The notes under the pieces are model-generated. The model did not search any database, was not told the origin of the DNA, and worked only from the letters and a program-made list of their open reading frames with translations. Shown here in pieces: positions 32,189 to 40,183 of a stretch of DNA of 61,997 nt (position 1 is its first letter; each line of letters begins with the position of its first letter). This stretch comes from Planctomycetaceae bacterium (GTDB taxonomy: Bacteria; Planctomycetota; Phycisphaerae; SM23-33), in NCBI GenBank assembly GCA_039680605.1, contig JBDKTA010000059.1, forward strand, positions 1 to 61,997, given 5' to 3'. A program made the position numbers and the translations under genes.

Positions 32189-33310
32189 TCAGTCCTGCCT
32201 GGCCAGCCGCCGCAGCCAGCGGTAGTGCGAGGCGATGCCTGCCAGGAATGAGCGATGCTCCTTGTACGCCAGGCCGAAGTCTCGGCAGGTCTGCTGCACC
32301 ACCGCCGACATGGCCGGATAATTCACGTGGCAGATCAGCGGGAACAGATGGTGTTCCTTGTGGAAGTTCAACCCGCCCAGCAGCCACGTCAGCACGCGAT
32401 TGCCTCGAGCGAAGTCTACCGTCACGCTGGCCTGGTGAACGGCCCAGGGGCGATCCATCCGCCCCGGCTCGGCCGGTAGAGGAAACTCCGCATCGTCCAC
32501 CAGGTGAGGAAGCACGAACACCAACACCATCACCAGGCCGGTGACCCACACCGTCACCAGATAGTAAAACAGAACCACCCACACGCTATGAAAGAGCATC
32601 GGCACGACAAACGCCAGGCAGGCAAACGCCGCTTTGCCCACGATGAAGTTGACCAGTTCCCACCGCAGCGGCCGACCCACACGGTGAGGACCAAAGCGGC
32701 CGAAGATGAGGTATCGAAAATCGTCGATCAGTTGCAGCTTCACCGTCTCCAGTCCATAGAAAGCCCACATATAGATGTGCTGCCAGCGGTGGAACCATCG
32801 GCGCTTCTGGTGCGGCGAGAATCGCCCCAGAGGCTGCACGTCGATGTCATTGTCGTACCCGGTCACGTTGACGTACATGTGGTGAATGACAGAGTGCTTC
32901 CAGCGCCAGGTGTAACTGCTGCCGCCGATGAGCCCCATCATCCCAGCCGCGATGCGGTTGACCCAGCGATGCTCCGAATAAGCCATGTGCCCGCCGTCAT
33001 GCTGGATGTTGAAGCCGATCAGGGCAATCGACAGGCCCAGCACCACCGCCAGTGCCAGCCCCGCCGCCGGCGTCCGGGCGACGAATACGAGCATCCACCA
33101 CGACGCGCCAAATGCCGCCAGGATGATCGCTGACTTGAGGTACATCTGCCAGCAGTCGCGCCGTCGCCGGCCGCTGGCGCGAAAGAACTCATCCACCCGC
33201 CGGCGCAATTCCGTCTGGAACGCGGTGTCCGAGGCAAATTCCAGCCGTCGGATTCCGGCAGAAAGGGCCGCCGGAGCCGAGCCGGCCTGAGGTTTCTCAT
33301 CCTGCGCCAT
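32189..33310 (-). CDS. Membrane fatty acid desaturase
   Basis: The 373-residue protein has the three histidine boxes of di-iron membrane desaturases: HDGGH (104-108), HSVIHH (139-144) and HKEHH (317-321), with four membrane helices (two around 58-100, two around 225-270). In front-end desaturases the third box normally reads QxxHH; here the first residue is His317. The cytochrome b5 domain found in many front-end enzymes is absent. It would insert a double bond in membrane lipid chains and needs an external electron donor; the convergent rubredoxin gene is a candidate. Confidence 0.9.
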   Translation of the reverse strand: MAQDEKPQAGSAPAALSAGIRRLEFASDTAFQTELRRRVDEFFRASGRRRRDCWQMYLKSAIILAAFGASWWMLVFVARTPAAGLALAVVLGLSIALIGFNIQHDGGHMAYSEHRWVNRIAAGMMGLIGGSSYTWRWKHSVIHHMYVNVTGYDNDIDVQPLGRFSPHQKRRWFHRWQHIYMWAFYGLETVKLQLIDDFRYLIFGRFGPHRVGRPLRWELVNFIVGKAAFACLAFVVPMLFHSVWVVLFYYLVTVWVTGLVMVLVFVLPHLVDDAEFPLPAEPGRMDRPWAVHQASVTVDFARGNRVLTWLLGGLNFHKEHHLFPLICHVNYPAMSAVVQQTCRDFGLAYKEHRSFLAGIASHYRWLRRLARQD

Positions 33311-33432
33311 AACCTGGTCAAGTTTCCGCTGCCTGAGCTCGCCAGGGCCTCAGCGGCAGGTAATTATAGAGAAGTGATCACGAAAGCCTGCAATTTGAAC
33401 ATCCAATGTTCAAGTTGCAAGGTGGCCACTTT

Positions 33433-33535
33433 GGAGTGCGGCAGCCTTAGCTGCCGCTTTGGTAGTTTTTCGGCTGAAGCGCGGCCTGATCACTCCGAAC
33501 AACTTCGAAAGCGGCAGCTAAGGCTGCCGCACTCC
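33433..33535. repeat. Family A repeat, copy 5
   Basis: Complete copy with GCGGCAGC-CTTA-GCTGCCGC on the left and GCGGCAGC-TAAG-GCTGCCGC on the right, and an unrelated 47-base centre. It lies between the leftward desaturase gene and the stop codon of the leftward URO-D-like gene (eight bases away). Confidence 0.9.
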
Positions 33536-33542
33536 ATGGGGC

Positions 33543-34796
33543 TCATGCGAAGAACTCGTCGCACACCTCGCGGGCGAGTTTCACCCACTTGACGGGGCGG
33601 GTCCGGTCGCCGCTGAAGGTGTGGATGTCCTTCATCACGATCTCGAAGTTGCACTTGCGGGCGGCCTGGCAGGTGGCCCGCACATCGGCCTTGAGCGCTT
33701 CTTCGTCGAACTTGGGCGTGCTGATGCTCGCCGGGTTGGGCTTGCGGCAGAAGATGACCTTGCGGCCGCAGCCTTCGGCCATCACGTCCTGGTCGGCCCA
33801 GGGCGAGACGCTGATGGCCCGCAGGTTGGGGATGTTCTTGAGAATGTGCCAGCGGTTGTTGACCGGTTCGCAGCAGCCGTAGTACGTCAGGCCAAAGCGC
33901 TTCATCAGGTCGAGCTGGTAGGGATAGATGAACTCGTCGAACATCGCCGGCGAGACGCCGACGGTCTCCTGCGATTCGCTGAGGACCCACTGGTCCTTCA
34001 GCCGCACCGGCCCGCCTTCTGTGTAACCGGGCGAGGGCAATTCGTGCGTGTAACCCAGCGACCCTGAGCCGATGTAATGGTCGCGATTGTTCAGCGCGAG
34101 CAGGCCTTCCTTCTCGACAAACAGCGCGTGGTTGACGTGGTCGTCGCGCAGAAACGCCATCAGGCGGTGGAGGCCCTTGGGGTTGTCGTACATCGCCATC
34201 ATCAGCCCCTCGAGGCCGATGAGGTTGATCGCCGTGCCGGTCATGCCCATCGTCCACCAGAACCAGCCACCGACCTGCACGTCGAAGATGCCGTCAAAGA
34301 CTTCTTCCAGGCGGGCTTTCTCTTCCAGCGTGCCCTCGCGATGGACGCTGAAGGTGCGCGGCTTGAGCTTGTCGAAATCCTTATCCAGGTCCTGGATGGG
34401 CGGGTCCCACTTGACGCTGCCGCGGGCGCCGTCGGCCGTCGGGGCCGAGTGCGTGACCGGCTGGACGCCGTAGTCGGTGCTGCCCACGCCCCACATGGCG
34501 TAGACCGTCGGCTCGACGACGTGGTCGTCCTGCACTTCCTCGAACATATACAGCTTGGAACGCATCCCATATTCCTGGCCGCGAGCCCAGTTGTCTTTGC
34601 AGATGCAGCGCTCGCCGATGCCCACCAGCGGACCGATCTCGCCCTGCTCGATGAGGATCATTGGCCGCCCCGGCTCGAGCCGGCGGTGGCGGAACCACTC
34701 GTTGCGCCGCTCGACGTTGACCGGGTCGTGAGAGACCTCGAGCACACGCTTGGCCAGATCTCGCAGGATTTTCACGTCGCTGTCGGGAATAAACAT
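33543..34796 (-). CDS. URO-D-like protein, paralogue 2
   Basis: The 417-residue protein shows the URO-D/methyltransferase barrel in diverged form: GWFWWTMGMTGTAINLIGLEGLMMAMYDNP (equivalent of the substrate strand), YPYQLDLMKRFGLTYYGCCEPV and a C-terminal IVMKDIHTFSGDRTR. HemE catalytic motifs are absent. The start is ATG 34796, with GGAG six bases upstream; an in-frame TTG four codons earlier is less likely. It lies downstream of a GH29 gene on the same strand, as its distant paralogue lies in the other glycan cluster, which suggests a recurring link between this family and fucoside breakdown. Confidence 0.75.
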   Translation of the reverse strand: MFIPDSDVKILRDLAKRVLEVSHDPVNVERRNEWFRHRRLEPGRPMILIEQGEIGPLVGIGERCICKDNWARGQEYGMRSKLYMFEEVQDDHVVEPTVYAMWGVGSTDYGVQPVTHSAPTADGARGSVKWDPPIQDLDKDFDKLKPRTFSVHREGTLEEKARLEEVFDGIFDVQVGGWFWWTMGMTGTAINLIGLEGLMMAMYDNPKGLHRLMAFLRDDHVNHALFVEKEGLLALNNRDHYIGSGSLGYTHELPSPGYTEGGPVRLKDQWVLSESQETVGVSPAMFDEFIYPYQLDLMKRFGLTYYGCCEPVNNRWHILKNIPNLRAISVSPWADQDVMAEGCGRKVIFCRKPNPASISTPKFDEEALKADVRATCQAARKCNFEIVMKDIHTFSGDRTRPVKWVKLAREVCDEFFA

Positions 34797-34812
34797 TCTT
34801 GTCTCCAAGAGA

Positions 34813-34903
34813 AGATTCCGGGATCGCTAAAGCGACCCGGCCGGGTCACTTCAGTGACCCCGGAATCTCTCATCGCTCACCACTCACCACTCACCACTCA
34901 CAA
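34813..34903. repeat. Family I double hairpin plus seven-base tandem repeat
   Basis: AGATTCCGGGATCGCT-AA-AGCGACCCGG (34813-34840) is followed by CCGGGTCACTTCAGTGACCC and GGAATCT (34841-34868). The outer ends pair with each other, and each half forms its own hairpin. Next come tandem units of ACCACTC (34876-34900) that touch the GH29 stop codon. The block fills the gap between the two leftward genes. Confidence 0.8.
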
Positions 34904-36184
34904 CTATTTCTTATCCCAGGCGTGCAGGGCCGCGTTCTTCGAGCACCACATGTGCTTGGGCTTGGAGGCGAAGTCCAGCTTGATCAGGACCGTCTCGGTC
35001 GAGAGCTTGTCCGGGCATTCCTTGGGCAGGCCCGTCAGCACGATGCGTTCCTGCTTCATGTCCTGCGTAAAGGAGATCTTCTTGCCGTCCATGAACGAGG
35101 CGGCCAGCAGCTTGGTCTTGAAGCCCGCCAGCGGCAGCTCGGCGCCGGGCCAGTGCTTCACCCAGGCGTAGATCGTCTTGCCCTTCTGCGTGTGGGCGCA
35201 GCAGGCGCTGGTCCAGCCGATGTTCGGACGGTCGAAGTTGCCGTAGAACGCCTCTTTGTTCTTGGCGATCCACTTGCCCACCGTCTGCAGCGGCTCGAAG
35301 GCTTCCTTGGGCACCGAGCCGTCGGGCGCCGGGCCGATGTTCAGCAGCAGGTTGCCCTGCCCGCTGCAGCAGGTGTGCAGCATCTGCAGGATGTCGCGCG
35401 AGCGGTGCGTGTCATGGGCGGCGCTGCGCATGTAGCCCCACGAAACGTGGTTGAAGGTCATGCAGGCTTCCCAGCCGCGGCCGGCTTCGGCGGCGCGCAC
35501 GGAGCCTTCGGGCGTCGAGAAGTCTTCGGGGATCTGCGAGCGGTCGTTGATCAGGATGTGCGGCTGAAGCTCGCGCACCATCGTGTTGATCTTGACGGAT
35601 TCCCACTTCTCGGGGCTCTGCAGCGGGCACGACACGTCATACCACAGGATGTCGATCTTGCCGTAGTTGGTCATCAGCTCACGCACGAGGCCCTGCGTGT
35701 AGTCGATGAAGCGGCGGCGGGCCTTTTCGTCGTGGGCGCACGTGGCGCCGTCGGGATGATGCCAATCCATCAGCGAGTAGTAGAAGCCGATCTTGAGGCC
35801 GTACTCGCGGCAGGCGTCGACATACTCCTTCACCAGGTCGCGCTTGGGCCCGCGCTTGACGGCATTGAAGTCCGTCAGCTTGGTGTCCCACAGGCAGAAG
35901 CCTTCGTGGTGCTTGGTCGTCAGCACCATGTACTTCATGCCCGATTCCTTGGCGAGTTTCGCCCACTCGCGCGGGGCGCGGGGCTTGGGCTTGAACGTGT
36001 CAGCCAGCTTCTCGTATTCTTCCTTGGGAATATTTTCGATGGCCCAGACCCACTCGTTGCGTTCGAGCTGGGCGTACAGGCCCCAGTGTACGAACATGCC
36101 GTAACGGGCCTCGGTCCACCACTTCATGCGCTTGGGCCGGCTGGCGGCGACGGAATCCAGGTACTTCTTCTTGGACAATGCCAT
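34904..36184 (-). CDS. GH29 alpha-L-fucosidase, paralogue 2
   Basis: The 426-residue protein has TEARYGMFVHWGLYAQLERN, YMVLTTKHHEGFCLWDTKL, YYSLMDWHHPDGATC and KIDILWYDVSCP with nucleophile Asp183, then GNLLLNIGPAPDGSVP and a C-terminal beta-sandwich domain. It is nearer to paralogue 1 than to paralogue 3 (shared MTNYGKIDI and LQPHILINDRS). There is no signal peptide. AGGAG lies upstream of the ATG. It is probably co-transcribed with the URO-D-like gene downstream. Confidence 0.92.
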   Translation of the reverse strand: MALSKKKYLDSVAASRPKRMKWWTEARYGMFVHWGLYAQLERNEWVWAIENIPKEEYEKLADTFKPKPRAPREWAKLAKESGMKYMVLTTKHHEGFCLWDTKLTDFNAVKRGPKRDLVKEYVDACREYGLKIGFYYSLMDWHHPDGATCAHDEKARRRFIDYTQGLVRELMTNYGKIDILWYDVSCPLQSPEKWESVKINTMVRELQPHILINDRSQIPEDFSTPEGSVRAAEAGRGWEACMTFNHVSWGYMRSAAHDTHRSRDILQMLHTCCSGQGNLLLNIGPAPDGSVPKEAFEPLQTVGKWIAKNKEAFYGNFDRPNIGWTSACCAHTQKGKTIYAWVKHWPGAELPLAGFKTKLLAASFMDGKKISFTQDMKQERIVLTGLPKECPDKLSTETVLIKLDFASKPKHMWCSKNAALHAWDKK

Positions 36185-36214
36185 TTCGGAAAGCTCCTAA
36201 TGATAAGTTCGTGG

Positions 36215-36234
36215 CACAGGCTTTTGAGCCTGTG
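36215..36234. repeat. Family N palindrome, intergenic copy
   Basis: CACAGGCTTTTGAGCCTGTG, preceded by GTGG. It is the same kind of palindrome that sits in frame inside the sulfur fusion gene at 4792-4832. Confidence 0.7.
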
Positions 36235-36310
36235 TCTCCCGGCGCAAGGGCCGGGCGTGATTCGAGGATTGTAGAATTCGGCGGCCGCAAGTCAAAAGCA
36301 ATCGCCTAGG

Positions 36311-36502
36311 AAAAAAGGGGAGGAAAACCGACGACGAGGACGAGGACGACGACGAGGACGATAGAAGCGTCCCGCCCCGATGTTGCGGCGGAGCTTGCTC
36401 CGCGCGTTTGGGCATCGGGGAAACAACCGCGCGGAGCAAGCTCCGCCGCTAACATCGAAGTGGGACGCTTCTATCGTGCTCGTCGTCGGTTTCTTCTTTT
36501 CC
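36311..36502. repeat. Family C composite palindrome, copy 2
   Basis: The arms are AAAACCGACGACGAGGACGA and following triplets up to AGAAGCGTCCC (36324-36373), paired with GGGACGCTTCTATCGTGCTC and CGTCGTCGGTTT (36461-36493). Inside is a complete family B element (36379-36457) with GCGGAGC-TT-GCTCCGC and GCGGAGC-AA-GCTCCGC hairpins. It takes up most of the 332-base gap between GH29 paralogue 2 and gpsA; I see no gene here. Confidence 0.88.
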
Positions 36503-36516
36503 CGAGGCGCGAAGGA

Positions 36517-37527
36517 TCACTGCTCGGCGCGCAGCGGACGCGACATCAACGCGGCGATGGCTTCATCGGGCGTGCCTTTGCCCTCGAGCACGTGATGCAC
36601 TGCCGTGGTGATGGGCATCTCGACTTTGAGCCGCCCGGCCAGTTCGATGACGCTGGTCGTGGTGGCCACGCCTTCGACGACTGATTCGCTGGCGGCCAGA
36701 ACATCTTTGACGCTCTTGCCGCGGCCGACGGCTTCGCCGAAGGAGCGGTTGCGCCCGATGGGGGAGAAGCAGGTGGTGACCAGGTCGCCCATGCCGGCCA
36801 GACCGGCGAAGGTCTCCTCGCGACCGCCCATGGCGGCGCCGAGGCGGGCCATCTCGACGAGCCCGCGCGTCAGCAGGGCGGCCTTGGTGTTGACGCCGGC
36901 GCCCAGGCCGTCCAGCATGCCCGCGGCGATAGCGATGACGTTCTTGACCGCCCCGGCCAGTTCCACGCCCACCAGATCGGCGTTGGTGTACACGCGGAAA
37001 TACGGGCGGTTGACGATCTGCTGCACGCGCCGCGCCAGCGATTCATCGTCAGCCGCCACCGTCACTACCGCCAGGCGATGATCGGCGACTTCCGGGGCGA
37101 TGCTTGGGCCTGACAGCGCCGCTAAGGGTCGCGATCCATCGCGGCCGCCGTCGAGCACGTCGCTGAGGATCTGCGTGGGCAGCAGCAGCGTATGATTCTC
37201 GATTCCCTTGGTGACCGAGCAGACCGGCAGGCCCTCGGGGCAGTGACATTTGAGGCGGTCCCACACGCCCCGCATGAACTGCGTGGGCACTGCGGAGATT
37301 GCCAGCGTGGCCCCGGCCAGGGCGCGGGTGTCGTCGCCGGTGACCTCCACGCAGTCAGGCAGCGGATGGCCGGGCAGGAACCGCGTGTTGTCGCGCTGAC
37401 GGGCGAGGCACTCGGCCGCATCGGGAAACGCCGACCACAGCCGCACGCTGACGCCGTTCTCGGCCAGCATGAGCGCACAGACGGTGCCCATGGCCCCGTC
37501 GCCGATGATTGAAACCTGTTCACGCAT
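36517..37527 (-). CDS. gpsA: NAD(P)-dependent glycerol-3-phosphate dehydrogenase
   Basis: The 336-residue protein has the nucleotide motif IIGDGAMGTVCALMLAENG, SVTKGIE, ALSGPSIAPEVA, and the catalytic lysine in ELAGAVKNVIAIAAGMLDGL, then GLAGMGDLVTTC. It reduces dihydroxyacetone phosphate to sn-glycerol 3-phosphate for phospholipid synthesis. The start is ATG 37527; the open frame extends 33 codons further but those come from family G repeat sequence. It is divergent from the M16 peptidase pair. Confidence 0.95.
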   Translation of the reverse strand: MREQVSIIGDGAMGTVCALMLAENGVSVRLWSAFPDAAECLARQRDNTRFLPGHPLPDCVEVTGDDTRALAGATLAISAVPTQFMRGVWDRLKCHCPEGLPVCSVTKGIENHTLLLPTQILSDVLDGGRDGSRPLAALSGPSIAPEVADHRLAVVTVAADDESLARRVQQIVNRPYFRVYTNADLVGVELAGAVKNVIAIAAGMLDGLGAGVNTKAALLTRGLVEMARLGAAMGGREETFAGLAGMGDLVTTCFSPIGRNRSFGEAVGRGKSVKDVLAASESVVEGVATTTSVIELAGRLKVEMPITTAVHHVLEGKGTPDEAIAALMSRPLRAEQ

Positions 37528-37573
37528 GGGCCCAACGGTACCCGCAGAGGCGAAAAAAGTCCAGATGCCGTTC

Positions 37574-37640
37574 GCGGGGAGGATGGGTGGATGAATGGAT
37601 GAATGAATGAACAACCATCCAACCATCCATTCATCCGTTT
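37574..37640. repeat. Family G palindrome (GGATGAATGG type)
   Basis: GGATGGGTGGATGAATGG and ATGAATGAA words face AACCATCCAACCATCC and ATTCATCCG, forming an inverted pair around a short centre between gpsA and the M16 genes. Confidence 0.7.
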
Positions 37641-37651
37641 ACTTTCCTCCG

Positions 37652-37679
37652 TTGCCTTGATAGGTATTGCCGATAGAAT
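37652..37679 (+). promoter_or_regulatory. Likely promoter of the M16-murD operon
   Basis: TTGCCT (37652-37657), a 16-base spacer and TAGAAT (37674-37679), 30 bases upstream of the GTG start at 37709. A similar CCGATAGAATG stands in front of the tRNA at 61764. Confidence 0.5.
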
Positions 37680-37708
37680 GCTCTGTCGCTGCGAATAAGG
37701 AGATTGGC

Positions 37709-38947
37709 GTGGAAGAGCAGTTTCACATAGAGCACCTGCCCAATGGCGTGACGCTTCTGGGCCAGTCGATGAAGGACGTTTCATCGGCGGCTGTCACCTT
37801 CGCCGTTCCTGCCGGGGCGGCGTACGATCCGGCGCCGTCGGCCGGGGCGGCAGCCGTCATCAGCGAGTGGGTCATGCGAGGCGCCGGCGACCGCGACACG
37901 CGGGCGCTCAACGATGCCCTGGACAACCTTGGCTGCCAGCACGACGCCTCGGTCGTCGGCGAGTTCGTGCAGCTCTCGTCCGCTCAGCTCGGCCGCAACT
38001 TCGCACAGGCGATGGAGATCTTCGCCGACATCCTCCTGCGTCCGCGGCTTGAGGCGGCGACGTTCACCCCGTCGCGCAGCCTGGTGCTGCAGGACCTTCA
38101 GTCGCTCGACGACGAACCGGCGCGCAAAGCCGTCATGATGCTGCGCGAGAAGTTCTATCCCGCCCCGCTGGGGCGCAGCATCTACGGGACGGTCGAGTCG
38201 CTGGAGTCGCTCGATGCCGCTGGGCTTGAAGCCTACGCCCGCGGCGCGCTGGGCCCGCGAGGCACGATTGTCGCCGTGGCGGGCAACATTGACTGGGCGG
38301 CGTTCGTCGACCAGGCTGGGCGGCTGTTGGGCGACTGGCAGGCCCCCGGACCGCCCGCGCCGACCGTGACCGCGCCCGCCGCCGGCGTGACGCACATCCA
38401 GCGCGACAGCGCCCAGATGCACATCACGCTGGGGCACAAGGCCTGCCCCGCCTCCGACAAACGATTCTACGCCGCCCACCTGGCCGAGACGGTGCTCTCG
38501 GGTGGGATGAGCAGCCGCCTGTTCACGCACGTCCGGGAGGAGCGCGGGCTGGCGTACCACGTTTCGACGCACTACCACAGCCTCAAGGGCCACGCCGGCA
38601 TGTTCACCTACGCCGGCACCGTGCCCGAGAAGGGGCAGGAAACGCTCGACGTGACCGTGCGCGAGCTCAAGCGCATGGTTGAGGGCGTCACCGACGATGA
38701 GATGCACCGCGCCAAAACGCAGTACAAGAGCGCCACGGTGATGGCCGGCGAGTCCACCTCGGCCCGCGCCTTCGCCCTGGCGGGCGACTGGTACCACCTC
38801 GGCCGCCTGCGAAGCCTCGATGAGATCATTGCGGCCATTGACGCGGTGACCGCCGACGACGTGTTAAGCTACGTGCGGGAGTTCCCGGCGGAAGATTTCA
38901 CCGTCATGACGATCGGACCCAAACCGCTGGACACCAGCGCCCTGTAG
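37709..38947 (+). CDS. M16 peptidase family protein lacking the zinc site
   Basis: The 412-residue protein has the M16 (insulinase/mitochondrial processing peptidase) fold, including GAAAVISEWVMRGAGDRD where the active enzymes have HxxEH, so the zinc site is lost. The C-terminal half has the R/Y pair in THVREERGLAYHVSTHYH. Such inactive partners pair with an active M16 protein, as in mitochondrial MPP alpha/beta. It starts at GTG with a perfect AAGGAG and lies nine bases before the active partner. No signal peptide is present. Confidence 0.9.
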   Translation: MEEQFHIEHLPNGVTLLGQSMKDVSSAAVTFAVPAGAAYDPAPSAGAAAVISEWVMRGAGDRDTRALNDALDNLGCQHDASVVGEFVQLSSAQLGRNFAQAMEIFADILLRPRLEAATFTPSRSLVLQDLQSLDDEPARKAVMMLREKFYPAPLGRSIYGTVESLESLDAAGLEAYARGALGPRGTIVAVAGNIDWAAFVDQAGRLLGDWQAPGPPAPTVTAPAAGVTHIQRDSAQMHITLGHKACPASDKRFYAAHLAETVLSGGMSSRLFTHVREERGLAYHVSTHYHSLKGHAGMFTYAGTVPEKGQETLDVTVRELKRMVEGVTDDEMHRAKTQYKSATVMAGESTSARAFALAGDWYHLGRLRSLDEIIAAIDAVTADDVLSYVREFPAEDFTVMTIGPKPLDTSAL

Positions 38948-38956
38948 GAAGACGCC

Positions 38957-40183
38957 ATGGAGTTCAAACAGACGCAACTGAGCAACGGCCTGCAGGTGGT
39001 CGGCGAGATCAATCCGTCGGCGGCCTCGCTGGCGGCGGGATTTTTCGTTCGCACGGGCAGCCGCGACGAGACGGCGGAAATCTCCGGCGTGAGCCATTTT
39101 CTCGAACACATGGTGTTCAAGGGCACGGACAAGCGAAGCCCCTTCGACGTCAACCGCGACTTCGACACCATGGGCGCCCGGTACAACGCCTTCACCAGCG
39201 AGGAATCGACGGTTTTCTACGGCGCCGTCGTGCCGGAGTTCCAGTCGCCGCTGATCGACCTGCTGGGCGACATCCTGCGCCCGTCGCTGCGCGGCGAAGA
39301 CTTCGACATGGAGAAGAACGTCATCCTCGACGAGATCGCCCGCTACGAAGATCAGCCGCAGTTCAAGGTCTACGAAAAGCTCATGGGCCAGTTCTTCCGC
39401 GGACACCCGCTGGGCAATAACGTCCTGGGCAGCCCCGAGTCGATCCGCGCCCTGAAGCGCGACGACATGCAGGCGTATTTCGACCGGCGGTACTCGGCCG
39501 GCAACGTCGTGGTGGCGGCCACGGGCAATGTCGATTTCGACGCCCTGGTGGCGGATGTTGAAAAGGCCTGCGGGCGCTGGAAGCACTTCGACGTGACGCG
39601 CGACACGCCGCCGGTGCGGGGCAATACCGATCAGACCGTCATCGCCGACACCAAGATGGTGCATGAGAACATCGCCCTGATGTCCGTGGCGCCGTCGTCG
39701 CAAGACGACGACCGGTACGCCGCACAGCTCCTGGCGGCCATCATCGGCGACTCGACCGGCAGCCGCCTGTACTACGCGTTGATCGATCAGGCCATCGCCG
39801 ACCAGGCCAGCATGTCATTCGACGGTATGGACCAGGCCGGCGCGTTCATCACGTTCGTGTCGGCGCGGCCGGACCGCGCCGCCGAGGCGCTGGCCATCAC
39901 GCGCGGCGTGCTGGCCGACTTCTGCCAGAGCGGGCCCAGCGAGGCCGAACTCGAAGCGGCCAAGAACAAGATCGCCTCCGGTTCGACGCTTAAAGGCGAG
40001 GTCCCGATGGGGCGGCTGACGTCGGTCGGGCTGGGGTGGGTTTATCGCCACGAATACGTGCCGCTGCCCGAGCAGATCGAGCGCCTCTTCCAGGTCTCCA
40101 CGCAGGAAGTCGTCGAGCTGGCCCGCCTGTACGACCTCTCCGCCGCCAGCGTGCTGGCGCTGGGGCCGCGGGAGTCGCTATGA
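38957..40183 (+). CDS. M16 zinc peptidase (catalytic partner)
   Basis: The 408-residue protein has the inverted zinc motif HFLEH (His47, Glu50, His51) in SGVSHFLEHMVFKGTDKR, followed by NAFTSEESTVFYGAV and the third ligand region VILDEIARYED. It should cut short peptides or unfolded segments, probably in complex with the preceding inactive paralogue. AGGAAG precedes the ATG. Its stop overlaps the start of murD (ATGA), so the three genes form an operon. The substrate is not known. Confidence 0.93.
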   Translation: MEFKQTQLSNGLQVVGEINPSAASLAAGFFVRTGSRDETAEISGVSHFLEHMVFKGTDKRSPFDVNRDFDTMGARYNAFTSEESTVFYGAVVPEFQSPLIDLLGDILRPSLRGEDFDMEKNVILDEIARYEDQPQFKVYEKLMGQFFRGHPLGNNVLGSPESIRALKRDDMQAYFDRRYSAGNVVVAATGNVDFDALVADVEKACGRWKHFDVTRDTPPVRGNTDQTVIADTKMVHENIALMSVAPSSQDDDRYAAQLLAAIIGDSTGSRLYYALIDQAIADQASMSFDGMDQAGAFITFVSARPDRAAEALAITRGVLADFCQSGPSEAELEAAKNKIASGSTLKGEVPMGRLTSVGLGWVYRHEYVPLPEQIERLFQVSTQEVVELARLYDLSAASVLALGPRESL

